In this document: one piece after another, positions 8,095-15,567 of the stretch
Layout of the letters: every line of letters starts with the position of its first letter
Position numbering within the stretch: position 1 is the first letter of the stretch
Source of the DNA: UBA8514 sp050251415
GTDB lineage: Bacteria; Bacillota; Clostridia; Lachnospirales; Anaerotignaceae
Direction of reading: 5' to 3'
DNA: 37,617 nucleotides
NCBI GenBank assembly: GCA_050251415.1
Contig: JBFWMT010000021.1
Span: forward strand, 1-37,617
Notes under the pieces: model-generated
What the model saw: the letters and a program-made list of their open reading frames with translations, nothing else
Told to the model about the DNA's origin: nothing
The model's database searches: none
Translations under genes and position numbers: made by a program

Positions 8095-9525
8095 ATGGCT
8101 ACCCAGTACGATATAATTGGAAAACTGGACGGTGTGTGTACCAACATACTTACGGCCTCCAGAAATGAGCTTTATTTGAATATGCGCTACCTTGGCATGG
8201 CTTTTAATGGGCTTAAATATGCCATGAGTAACAACGCAGATACAGTTGGAACAGACGGATTTTATCTCTATTACTCGCCTGCTTTTTTAATGCAAACTTA
8301 CAAAAACAATGGCGCATGGATTAACAGAGGATATGTGCACATGATTTTTCACTGCATATTTAAGCACTTGATAAATATGGGTGACCGTGACATGCGGTTA
8401 TGGAACGTAAGCTGTGATATAGTTACGGAAATGCTTGTGGATGGATTGGACATTCGTTTGTTAAGGCGAAATTCATCTTCCATAAGAAAAATGGTTTATG
8501 CAGAAATCAGGGAAAATATAAAAGTACCTACGGCTGAAAGTGTATACCGATATTTGGAGGAAAATCAAAAGCTTTTAAGTATTATTGAAAAAATTGAGGA
8601 CGAGTTTAGAATGGACGACCATCAGTTTTGGCTTCAATATCAAAATGCGAACCAGCCTATGGGCGGTGGAGGCAGTGGTGATGGACAAAGCGGTGACGGC
8701 GAAGAAGGGAACAATGACCAAAATGGCGGAAACGGTGACGGCAAAAGCGATAATATGCAGCCGCCTAAGAATGCAGAGGATTTTAAGGACAAGTGGCAAA
8801 ATATAAGCGAAAAAACCCAAACGGATATGGAAACCTTTAGCCGTGAAATGAGTGATGAGGCAGGAAGTTTTACGGAGTACTTAGGCATTGAAAACAGGCA
8901 AAGATATGATTACCGAAGTTTTTTGCAAAAATTTACGGTTCAGCGTGAGGTAATGCAGTTGGATTTAGACAGCTATGACTACATCTACTACACCTATGGT
9001 CTTAAGGTATACGGCAACATGCCTTTAATTGAAAGCCTTGAGTACAGCGACATTAAAAAGGTGGAGGAATTTGTAATTGTGATAGACACATCGGCCTCTT
9101 GCGAAACAGAATTGGTAAGGATTTTTTTGGAGGAAACGTATTCAATATTAAAAGACAACGAAAGCTTTTTTCGCAAAATAAATTTGCACATCATACAGTG
9201 CGACAGCAAGGTGCAAGACGATAAAATAATTGTGTGCCATGAGGATTTTGAGCAATATATGACGGATTTTGAAATTAAGGGACGTGGTGGAACAGACTTC
9301 ACTGCCGCTTTTGATTATGTTAACGGACTATGCGAAGAGAAGAAAGTAAACGAGCTGAAAGGGCTTATTTATTTTACCGACGGTTGTGGAAATTACCCTA
9401 AAAATATGCCATTATACGAGGTGGCATTTGTGTTTGTAAGTGAACGGTTTGATGACAAGGGCGTACCGCCATGGGCAGTGGAAATTATACTTGGAAAAGA
9501 CGACATTTACGAGCTGAAAAATTAA
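8095..9525 (+). CDS. VWA-like protein with DUF2201-type putative metallopeptidase N-domain
   Basis: The 476-residue protein starts at 8095 behind AAAGGAG. The N-terminal domain resembles the predicted metal-dependent peptidases of COG3864 and has H82xxxH86xxxxH91, although the usual glutamate after the first histidine is M83, so catalysis is doubtful. Residues about 189-219 form a Gly/Asp/Asn-rich linker. The C-terminal domain is VWA-like: the MIDAS motif is DTSAS (D331-S335), with T400 in GRGGTDF and D429 in FTDG completing the metal site. MoxR AAA+ ATPases usually act with VWA partners, and one is encoded 39 bases downstream. The pair may form a chaperone or remodelling complex; its substrate is unknown. 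Confidence 0.85.
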   Translation: MATQYDIIGKLDGVCTNILTASRNELYLNMRYLGMAFNGLKYAMSNNADTVGTDGFYLYYSPAFLMQTYKNNGAWINRGYVHMIFHCIFKHLINMGDRDMRLWNVSCDIVTEMLVDGLDIRLLRRNSSSIRKMVYAEIRENIKVPTAESVYRYLEENQKLLSIIEKIEDEFRMDDHQFWLQYQNANQPMGGGGSGDGQSGDGEEGNNDQNGGNGDGKSDNMQPPKNAEDFKDKWQNISEKTQTDMETFSREMSDEAGSFTEYLGIENRQRYDYRSFLQKFTVQREVMQLDLDSYDYIYYTYGLKVYGNMPLIESLEYSDIKKVEEFVIVIDTSASCETELVRIFLEETYSILKDNESFFRKINLHIIQCDSKVQDDKIIVCHEDFEQYMTDFEIKGRGGTDFTAAFDYVNGLCEEKKVNELKGLIYFTDGCGNYPKNMPLYEVAFVFVSERFDDKGVPPWAVEIILGKDDIYELKN

Positions 9526-9564
9526 GACAGTTACAGTGGTGACAACGGCTAGGAGGAGAAAATT

Positions 9565-11094
9565 TTGAATATTAAAAGAGCGAAAAACGAAATAAAAGAT
9601 GCTATAGAAAGCTATCTTTTAAAAGATGAATATGGAGATTACATGATACCTATTGAAAGCCAGCGACCAATTTTGCTGATAGGCCCTCCTGGAATAGGTA
9701 AAACAGCCGTTATGCAACAGATAGCTACGGAGTGTGGTGTTGGGTTGGTTGCATACACAATTACGCACCATACACGCCAAAGTGCCATTGGGCTTCCTTT
9801 TATTGAGGAAAAGGAGTACGGCGGTAAAAAGTATTCTGTAACAGAATATACCATGAGCGAAATTATTGCGTCTGTTTATGAAAAAATTGAGGCTACAGGC
9901 CTTAAGGAAGGCATTTTGTTTATTGACGAAATTAACTGTGCTTCGGAAACCCTTGCCCCTGCTATGCTGCAATTTTTGCAGTACAAAACCTTTGGCAGCC
10001 ATCGTGTGCCTAACGGTTGGATTATTGCGGCGGCAGGAAATCCGCCACAGTACAACAAAAGTGTGCGTGAATTTGACGTTGTAACCCTTGACCGAGTTAA
10101 AAAAATAGATGTGGAAGAGGACTACGGAATTTGGCATGAATATGCAATTTTACAGAGCGTTCATAATGCCATAATTTCTTATTTGGATATTAAAAAAGAA
10201 AATTTTTACAATATAAAAAGTACCGCAGATGGGAAAATGTTTACAACTGCCCGTGGTTGGGAGGATTTATCCAAAATAATTTATGTTTATGAAAGACTGA
10301 ACAAAAAGGTTGATGTTGACGTTGTGTTCCAGTATATTCAAAATAGAAAAGCGGCAAAGGATTTTGCATCCTATTTGGAATTATACTACAAATATAAAAA
10401 CGACTACTCTATAAGTGACGTACTAGACGGCAAGTTCAAAGAAGCCTATGTGGACAGGCTTAGAGTGGCTTCCTTTGATGAAAAGTTGGGTGTTATAAGC
10501 CTTATTTTAGGGGCTCTTAACGATGGTTTTAAACTTGCGGATAAACAGGATAAATTTGTTACAGCATTGCATGGCGTGCTTAAAAATTTAAAGGAAACCA
10601 TGGTTGGGCAAGAAGGCAGACCTGAAGAGAAAATACAGGCTTTGCTTAACATAAGGCAAAAGCATTTAATGGTGAAGCAGACGGCTGGGCTAATAAAAAA
10701 AGAGGACGAACGTATGGAAATACGCATTAATGAGGTGTTAGAAGGGTACATTTTGGCAATTAAAGAAAAGTCCATGAACAACTGTGATGATGGCTTTGAG
10801 GTGGTTAAAAACCTTTTTGGCAAAGAAGTTGAAAATAGAAAAGATATCATGGAAAAATGCAGTGAACAGCTGGACAATGCCTTCGATTTTATGGAAACGG
10901 TTTTTAAAGAGGGCCAGGAAATGGTTGTGTTTGTAACAGAGCTTAACAGCGGATATTTCAGCATTAAATTTATTAATGAAAATGGATGCTACAAATTCTA
11001 CCAATATAATAAAAACCTTTTGTTTAAGCAGCAGCAAAAGGCAATAGTAACAGAAATAGACGAAATTAATAACCTAATGAATAGCCTTGAATAG
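9565..11094 (+). CDS. MoxR-family AAA+ ATPase
   Basis: I take TTG 9565 as the start because AGGAGGAG ends six bases before it, and the first in-frame ATG would fall only about 15 residues before the Walker A strand. The 509-residue product has Walker A GPPGIGKT (40-47), Walker B LFIDE (118-122) and a sensor-1 AAAGNPP segment, in the order typical of MoxR/dynein-related ATPases. The C-terminal half (from about residue 260) is a helical extension with no motif I recognise. MoxR proteins use ATP to remodel or load metal into targets through VWA partners; the upstream gene supplies one. The same operon continues into the UxaA-like genes 11 bases on. Confidence 0.88.
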   Translation: MNIKRAKNEIKDAIESYLLKDEYGDYMIPIESQRPILLIGPPGIGKTAVMQQIATECGVGLVAYTITHHTRQSAIGLPFIEEKEYGGKKYSVTEYTMSEIIASVYEKIEATGLKEGILFIDEINCASETLAPAMLQFLQYKTFGSHRVPNGWIIAAAGNPPQYNKSVREFDVVTLDRVKKIDVEEDYGIWHEYAILQSVHNAIISYLDIKKENFYNIKSTADGKMFTTARGWEDLSKIIYVYERLNKKVDVDVVFQYIQNRKAAKDFASYLELYYKYKNDYSISDVLDGKFKEAYVDRLRVASFDEKLGVISLILGALNDGFKLADKQDKFVTALHGVLKNLKETMVGQEGRPEEKIQALLNIRQKHLMVKQTAGLIKKEDERMEIRINEVLEGYILAIKEKSMNNCDDGFEVVKNLFGKEVENRKDIMEKCSEQLDNAFDFMETVFKEGQEMVVFVTELNSGYFSIKFINENGCYKFYQYNKNLLFKQQQKAIVTEIDEINNLMNSLE

Positions 11095-11105
11095 GAGGGA
11101 AAACC

Positions 11106-11396
11106 ATGATTAATGCAATGATTATTGACGAAAAAGACAATGTTGCCGTTGCGATTGAGCCCATTGAAAATGGTGGAACGGTATGTTACAAGCAAAACGG
11201 TGAAGTTGAAAGTTTTACTGCCCTTAACAGCATAACAATATACCACAAGCTTGCGATAAAGGATATTTTAAAGGGTGAAAAAATTGTAAAATACGGGGAA
11301 CACATTGGCGAGGCTAAAGTGGACATAAAAAAAGGTGAATATGTACATGTTCAAAATGTTGAAAGTGTAAGAGAAAATCTTGGAGGTGAAAAATAA
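11106..11396 (+). CDS. SAF-domain protein, small subunit of a UxaA-type dehydratase/lyase
   Basis: The 96-residue protein has an AGGAGGG site and begins MINAMIIDEKDNVAVAIEPI. It matches the SAF domain that forms the N-terminal part of altronate dehydratase (UxaA) or the separate SuyA subunit of sulfolactate sulfo-lyase; the IKKGEYVHVQNVES ending is typical. Its stop codon overlaps the ATG of the next gene by one base, so the two are translationally coupled and likely form one enzyme. The substrate cannot be read from this subunit. Confidence 0.85.
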   Translation: MINAMIIDEKDNVAVAIEPIENGGTVCYKQNGEVESFTALNSITIYHKLAIKDILKGEKIVKYGEHIGEAKVDIKKGEYVHVQNVESVRENLGGEK

Positions 11397-12556
11397 TGAC
11401 TTTTTTGGGATACAAAAGACCTGACGGAAAGGTTGGCATAAGAAATCACATACTTATTTTGCCTGCTTCGATTTGTGCATCAGACACAACTAGTTTTATT
11501 GCTTCACAAGTGAAAGGTGCAGTTACTTTTCACAACCAAAATGGATGTGCACAGGTGGCAAGTGACCAGCAGCTTACAATGGATGTTATGGCAGGGTATG
11601 CGGCAAATCCTAATGTTTACGGCACAATTGTTGTATCGTTGGGATGTGAAAACTGCCAGATGGATTTAGTTGTAAATGCAATTAGGGAAAGAACCAACAA
11701 GCCAATTAAAACTTTAATTATACAAGAAGAAGGCGGCACAATTAAAACCGTTGAAAAAGGTGTACGTTTTGCACGTGAAATGGCGGAACAGGCAAGCCTT
11801 TTAAAACGTGAAGAATGTGACTTCAGCAGTCTTATTTTGGGTACAGAGTGCGGTGGAAGCGACCCTACAAGTGGTTTAGCGGCAAATCCATTGGTAGGTG
11901 AAATTTGCGACCGTTTTGTTGAAGAGGGTGCAACGGCAATTTTAAGTGAAACCACAGAATTTATTGGGGCTGAGCATATTTTGGCAAGGCGTGCAAAAAA
12001 TCAAGAGGTTAAAAAGAGAATTTACGAGATTATATATAGATACGAAAAGGCATTACAGCTGGTAGGCGAAGAAGTGAGAGAGGGTAATCCATCACCAGGA
12101 AACAAAGCTGGCGGAATTACAACCCTTGAGGAAAAATCCTTGGGCTGTATACACAAGGGCGGACATAAAGAAATTCAGGCTGTATATGATTATGCAAAGC
12201 AGGTGGATGGAAAGGGTTTGGTTATTATGGACACCCCAGGTAACGACCCATCCTCTGTTGCTGGTATGATTGCAGGAGGAGCGCAGATAATTGTGTTTAC
12301 CACAGGAAGAGGTACACCTACTGGCAACCCTATTGCACCAGTAATTAAAATAACGGGCAACAAAATAACCTTCAAAAATATGGAGGATAATATAGATTTT
12401 GATGCAAGCCCTGTGATATATGGTCCTGAAACGATGGAGGAGTTAGGCGAAAAGCTGATGAAGTTATTGACCCAGGTGGCAGACGGCAGGCAGACAAAGG
12501 CAGAAAGCCTTGGGTTTATGGAAACAGCTATTGCAAGGGTTTGCAATTACGTATAA
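11396..12556 (+). CDS. UxaA-family large subunit (altronate dehydratase / sulfolactate sulfo-lyase-like)
   Basis: The 386-residue protein shows the family landmarks in order: GYKRPDGKVGIRNH, NQNGCAQ, SLGCENCQ, QEEGGT, GTECGGSDPTSGLAANP, ETTEFIGAEHIL, GNPSPGNKAGGITTLEEKSLG and FTTGRGTPTGNPIAPVIKITGN. Such enzymes use a divalent metal, often iron, to eliminate water from sugar acids such as altronate or galactarate, or sulfite from sulfolactate. The split small/large arrangement occurs in both groups. No other uronate genes (uxaB, uxaC, kdgK, kdgA) are nearby, so altronate is not supported by context; several substrates remain open. It is followed 13 bases later by an ACT-domain gene. Confidence 0.85.
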   Translation: MTFLGYKRPDGKVGIRNHILILPASICASDTTSFIASQVKGAVTFHNQNGCAQVASDQQLTMDVMAGYAANPNVYGTIVVSLGCENCQMDLVVNAIRERTNKPIKTLIIQEEGGTIKTVEKGVRFAREMAEQASLLKREECDFSSLILGTECGGSDPTSGLAANPLVGEICDRFVEEGATAILSETTEFIGAEHILARRAKNQEVKKRIYEIIYRYEKALQLVGEEVREGNPSPGNKAGGITTLEEKSLGCIHKGGHKEIQAVYDYAKQVDGKGLVIMDTPGNDPSSVAGMIAGGAQIIVFTTGRGTPTGNPIAPVIKITGNKITFKNMEDNIDFDASPVIYGPETMEELGEKLMKLLTQVADGRQTKAESLGFMETAIARVCNYV

Positions 12557-12569
12557 GAGGAGAACAGAA

Positions 12570-12941
12570 ATGACATTAAAAGTTTTGGAGCAAAGGTTTG
12601 CAGTCTGCAAGATGGCAAACTTAGCACAGGTGAATTTCAATAGTGAGTTTCTATTTATAGGCAAGACCGACGAAGAAGTTTCCGTTGTGTGTGAGGAAAA
12701 TTCTATTCCCCAAAATTCAGAGGTTTGCGAGAATGGCTGGCGTGGCTTTCGTATTGAGGGAGTTCTGGATTTTTCCCTTACAGGTATACTTTCTAAAATA
12801 TCGGCAGTGCTGGCTGATGAAGAAATTGGCATATTTGCAATTTCTACCTACAACACAGATTATATTTTGGTAAAGGAAGAAAATTTGAAAAAAGCAACAC
12901 AAGCATTGGAAAACAAAGGCTACAATATTAAAAACTTTTAA
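12570..12941 (+). CDS. ACT-domain protein (COG3603-like)
   Basis: The 123-residue protein starts at 12570 with AGAGGAG upstream. It resembles small ACT-domain proteins of the COG3603 group. The second half (SLTGILSKISAVLADEEIGIFAISTYNTDYILVKEENLKKA) has the beta-alpha-beta ACT pattern that binds small ligands, often amino acids. It is last in the six-gene operon and its stop codon is one base from repeat copy B. It may sense a metabolite for the UxaA-like enzyme, but no function is established for this family. Confidence 0.8.
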   Translation: MTLKVLEQRFAVCKMANLAQVNFNSEFLFIGKTDEEVSVVCEENSIPQNSEVCENGWRGFRIEGVLDFSLTGILSKISAVLADEEIGIFAISTYNTDYILVKEENLKKATQALENKGYNIKNF

Positions 12942-12942
12942 T

Positions 12943-13151
12943 TTAAAACCTTGGGCGTTGCCCAAACCCACTTGCTTTTTGAAAAAAGCAAGACTAAAAA
13001 CTTTAATTAACACCGCATATTCATGCGGTGTTAGATGGGTCAAGGATGCAATGGCAAAGAAGTGCCATCTGTCCACAGGACAGCTTTGTGAAACAAAGTG
13101 CTGACAGGAACCCATTGTGGGTGTTTGAGGGCAAAGCCTTCAAGGGTTTAA
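12943..13151 (+). repeat. Multi-hairpin intergenic repeat, copy B (long form)
   Basis: The outer arms TTAAAACCTTG (12943-12953) and CAAGGGTTTAA (13141-13151) pair with one mismatch. The shared part has TTGGGC/GCCCAA (12951-12965), CTTGCTTTTT/AAAAAGCAAG (12971-12992) and an 11-bp stem TAACACCGCAT/ATGCGGTGTTA (13008-13033). Relative to copy A about 90-100 extra bases follow, with four more hairpins: ATGGCA/TGCCAT (13051-13068), CTGTCC/GGACAG (13069-13083), CTTTGT/ACAAAG (13084-13098) and ACCCA/TGGGT (13110-13122), three of them with 3-base loops. Base changes between copies in the third stem and the outer stem are compensatory. No protein is encoded. Confidence 0.8.
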
Positions 13152-13156
13152 CTTTT

Positions 13157-13185
13157 TTGACAGTAAAACACTTATTACTTTAAAT
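13157..13185 (+). promoter_or_regulatory. Promoter abutting repeat copy B, for the radical SAM gene
   Basis: TTGACA (13157-13162), a 17-base spacer and TTAAAT (13180-13185) lie just after the right arm and a run of Ts. The predicted start is about 20 bases before the radical SAM start codon. Confidence 0.6.
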
Positions 13186-13209
13186 CAGTGTTCACTATAG
13201 GAGATGTTT

Positions 13210-14361
13210 ATGGAGATCAGAACTTTTGAAACGGGGCATATACGTCCACCATTTCATGCCAACAGTCTTTTGTTAAGAATTACAGAAAACTGCACATGGA
13301 ACAAGTGCAATTTTTGTACTCTTTACAAAGGCGGAAGGTTTAAAACACGTTCGGTGGATGTAATTAAAAAGGAAATTGACAATGTTGCTTATTACAGGGA
13401 TATGATACTTAAACACCGCATTGGCGACGGTGAATTTGACATGGACAGAGTTACGTGGGAATACAGCGGCATTGGCAATGCCCAGGAAAAAGACTGCTAT
13501 GCAATGGTTTTTAACTGGATTAGAACCGATGGAATGCAGTCTGTATTTCTGCAGGATGCAAACACGCTTGTACTTAAGCCATCTGTTTTGGCAGACATTA
13601 TAGCCTATTTAAAAAAAGCATTGCCTTCTCTTACCCTTGTAGCTGCATACGGACGTGCGGATACTCTTATTAATATATCCCCAGAGGAATTTTTACTTCT
13701 TAGAGAAGCTGGGCTTACTATGATTCACTCTGGTTATGAAAGCGGATGTGATGAAGTGCTTAAGCTGCTAAATAAGGGAACCAACTCTCAGCAGCAGGTA
13801 ATCGCAGGTCAAAGGATTAAAAAAGCTGGGTTTAATTTCAATGTATTTTATATGCCGGGAAGCGGTGGAAAAAGTTTAAGCCATAAAAATGCAATTGAAA
13901 CGGCAGAGGTGATCAACGCCGTTAATCCAGACTTTGTGAGAATAAGAACTTTTGTAGTTAAAGAGGGCTCACCTATGTGGGAAATGCAAAAAAACGGAGA
14001 ATTTCAAGAGTGCGGCGACATTGAAAAGGTTATGGAGTTAAGAGAAATGCTTTCCGCCGTAAAAAACTGCAATGGTTATGTAATAAGCGACCATATAATT
14101 AATCTTCTGCCTGAAATAGAGGGGTGGATGGACAAAGATATGAAGGGAATACTTGCACACATTGATAGGTTTATGAATTTACCTGAAAAAGAAAGAAGAA
14201 GATTTCAGCTTGCAAGGCGAATGCTTTTGGCTGGAAGTTTAGCAAGCATGAACCGCATAGGTGCAAATGACATGAATACCGTAAATCGCATTGAGAAACA
14301 GGTTACAAATGATGTTCAGTGGGAAGAACTGATGAGGAAGCACTTAAGGCAGTATATTTGA
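13210..14361 (+). CDS. Radical SAM protein of unknown function (Elp3/B12-binding-like fold family)
   Basis: I choose ATG 13210 because AGGAG (13199-13203) is six bases upstream; the ATG at 13204 would touch it. The 383-residue protein binds a [4Fe-4S] cluster through C28-x4-C33-x2-C36 (CTWNKCNFC). The four-residue first gap is a variant of the canonical CxxxCxxC seen in some COG1032-type proteins. Further landmarks are the YESGCDEVLKLLNKG segment and the strands around FNVFYMPGSGG. There is no MTTase TRAM domain and no cobalamin-binding domain. It has its own promoter and no operon partner, so context does not suggest a substrate. Confidence 0.82.
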   Translation: MEIRTFETGHIRPPFHANSLLLRITENCTWNKCNFCTLYKGGRFKTRSVDVIKKEIDNVAYYRDMILKHRIGDGEFDMDRVTWEYSGIGNAQEKDCYAMVFNWIRTDGMQSVFLQDANTLVLKPSVLADIIAYLKKALPSLTLVAAYGRADTLINISPEEFLLLREAGLTMIHSGYESGCDEVLKLLNKGTNSQQQVIAGQRIKKAGFNFNVFYMPGSGGKSLSHKNAIETAEVINAVNPDFVRIRTFVVKEGSPMWEMQKNGEFQECGDIEKVMELREMLSAVKNCNGYVISDHIINLLPEIEGWMDKDMKGILAHIDRFMNLPEKERRRFQLARRMLLAGSLASMNRIGANDMNTVNRIEKQVTNDVQWEELMRKHLRQYI

Positions 14362-14372
14362 AACTGAATATA

Positions 14373-14401
14373 TTTACATATTTTACATAAAAATGTATAA
14401 T
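14373..14401 (+). promoter_or_regulatory. Promoter of the AIM24 gene
   Basis: TTTACA (14373-14378), 17 bases, TATAAT (14396-14401) is a strong SigA-type promoter. In the leader, imperfect arms near 14415-14425 and 14435-14445 (GGTTATTTAAA and TTTATTTAACC) could form a hairpin. Confidence 0.7.
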
Positions 14402-14472
14402 TAAAAACTGAATGGGTTATTTAAAGGGACGGCTTTTATTTAACCAAAACGTTGATTTTGAAAGGGGAAGTA

Positions 14473-14498
14473 TATGAATTATTCATATGAATTATTCA
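14473..14498 (+). repeat. Perfect 13-bp tandem duplication across the AIM24 start codon
   Basis: TATGAATTATTCA occurs at 14473-14485 and again at 14486-14498. Each unit contains an ATG. The first (14474) has ideal spacing to AAAGGGG but is out of frame and stops after 24 codons; the second (14487) opens the gene but is about 19 bases from that site. Because 13 is not a multiple of three, gain or loss of one unit changes which ATG is in frame. Confidence 0.85.
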
Positions 14499-15161
14499 AT
14501 AGAGGGCGGAACTTTGCCAGTATTAATTTGCAAGTTAGACGCTGGTGAAAGTATTATTAGCGAAGCAGGTGGCCGTACATGGATGAAGGGAAACATAACT
14601 ACAGAAAACAAAGCTGAAGGTGGAATTAAAAAAGGCCTTGGGCGAATGCTTAGCGGTGAAAGTTTGTTTATGAGTAGATATACAGCAAATGGTCCATGTG
14701 AAATTGCTTTTGCTTCATCTTTTCCAGGTACAATTGTTGCTACAGAGCTTGCAAAAGGAGAGACAATAATTTGCCAGAAAAAAGCATTTAAAGCAAGCAC
14801 TGAAAGTGTTGAGCTGTCAATGCATTTCCAGAAAAAGCTTGGAAAGGGTCTTTTTGGCGGAGAAGGATTCATTATGCAGAAGGTAACTGGCCCTGGAATT
14901 GTGTTTCTTGAATTTGACGGACATTGCGTTGAGTATAATTTAGCATCTGGAGAAAAGCTTATTTGTGATACAGGTGTAGTTGCGGCAATGGAAGAAACTT
15001 GTGGTTTTGAAATTGAATCAATAAAGGGTATAAAAAATATCGTTTTTGGTGGAGAAGGTCTCTTCGAAACAGTTGTTACAGGGCCAGGCAAGGTTTGGGT
15101 GCAAAGTATGACAATTGAGCAGCTTGCATCATTAATAGTGCCTTATGTACCAAGTAAATAA
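14487..15161 (+). CDS. AIM24/TIGR00266-family protein
   Basis: The 224-residue protein belongs to the AIM24 (DUF124) family, with its repeated beta-rich segments and glycine-rich turns (WMKGNITTENKAEGG, LGRMLSGESLFMSRYTA, LFGGEGFIMQKVTGPG, FGGEGLFETVVTGPGKVWVQS). The molecular role of bacterial members is not established; the mitochondrial relative affects membrane organisation. No signal peptide or membrane segment is present. The start is unusual: a 13-bp tandem duplication separates the correct ATG from the ribosome-binding site, so translation may be low or variable. It has its own promoter and a strong terminator and is therefore monocistronic. Confidence 0.85.
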   Translation: MNYSIEGGTLPVLICKLDAGESIISEAGGRTWMKGNITTENKAEGGIKKGLGRMLSGESLFMSRYTANGPCEIAFASSFPGTIVATELAKGETIICQKKAFKASTESVELSMHFQKKLGKGLFGGEGFIMQKVTGPGIVFLEFDGHCVEYNLASGEKLICDTGVVAAMEETCGFEIESIKGIKNIVFGGEGLFETVVTGPGKVWVQSMTIEQLASLIVPYVPSK

Positions 15162-15173
15162 GTTGTTGAAAAA

Positions 15174-15208
15174 AGCAAAAATTCTTAATTGAATTTTTGC
15201 TTTTTTTT
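15174..15208 (+). terminator. Rho-independent terminator after the AIM24 gene
   Basis: AGCAAAAATTC (15174-15184) and GAATTTTTGCT (15191-15201) pair perfectly around TTAATT and are followed by a run of Ts. Confidence 0.85.
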
Positions 15209-15567
15209 GCCTGAATTTAAGTTAAACACTGACAGGACGTAAGGCGGCTTGGCCACTGAACCTTTGATAAAAAGAATTCAAAGCTATTTATTGCATGGTG
15301 TGCATAATAAACTACAAAGTGGATAAAATATTGGTTAAATTGCTATTTTAAATGGCCAAAAACACGAACTCTGTTCGAAATAAGGACTTTTGTGGATTTT
15401 TTCAAAAAATTTTTGACGGTATATGCGTTCTTTGAGAAAAGCATTGTAGTAAATTTAACGAAATATTTTTGCAACCTTGAGTTATGTTTTTTCATGTGAT
15501 AAAATAGGAGCTAATGTAGTGTTAAGTACTGCAGTTACGAATGAACAATATTATAGGGGGGAAAATA
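15209..15567 (+). promoter_or_regulatory. Upstream region of nifJ with extended -10 promoter
   Basis: TTGAGT (15477-15482), 17 bases, TAAAAT (15500-15505) with TG one base upstream of the -10 form an extended -10 promoter. A site at 15444-15461 (TTGTAGT, AAAT, TTAACGA) matches 10 of 14 defined bases of the clostridial Rex consensus, which is weak. Other small inverted repeats are present (CTTTGA/TCAAAG near 15270-15290 and CGAAC/GTTCG near 15366-15378). I see no gene and no known riboswitch in this stretch. Confidence 0.5.

Noticed and set aside
8640..8888. Minus-strand open frame opposite the Gly/Asp-rich linker of the VWA protein
   Set aside because: Its proline/serine-rich composition simply mirrors the repetitive linker codons on the plus strand; no start signal supports it.
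7138..12941. Interpretation of the LRR/VWA/MoxR cluster as a phage-defence island
   Set aside because: No nuclease, toxin, restriction, transposase or integrase gene accompanies it, and the operon continues into metabolic genes; composition looks like its neighbours.
13040..13145. TCAAGG at both ends of the extra module in copy B as a target-site duplication of an inserted element
   Set aside because: The second TCAAGG belongs to the closing arm that pairs with the left end of the repeat, so it is part of the element's own structure; the short match alone does not show insertion.
13210..14361. Radical SAM gene as a tRNA methylthiotransferase
   Set aside because: The N-terminal UPF0004 domain, its cysteines and the C-terminal TRAM domain are absent.
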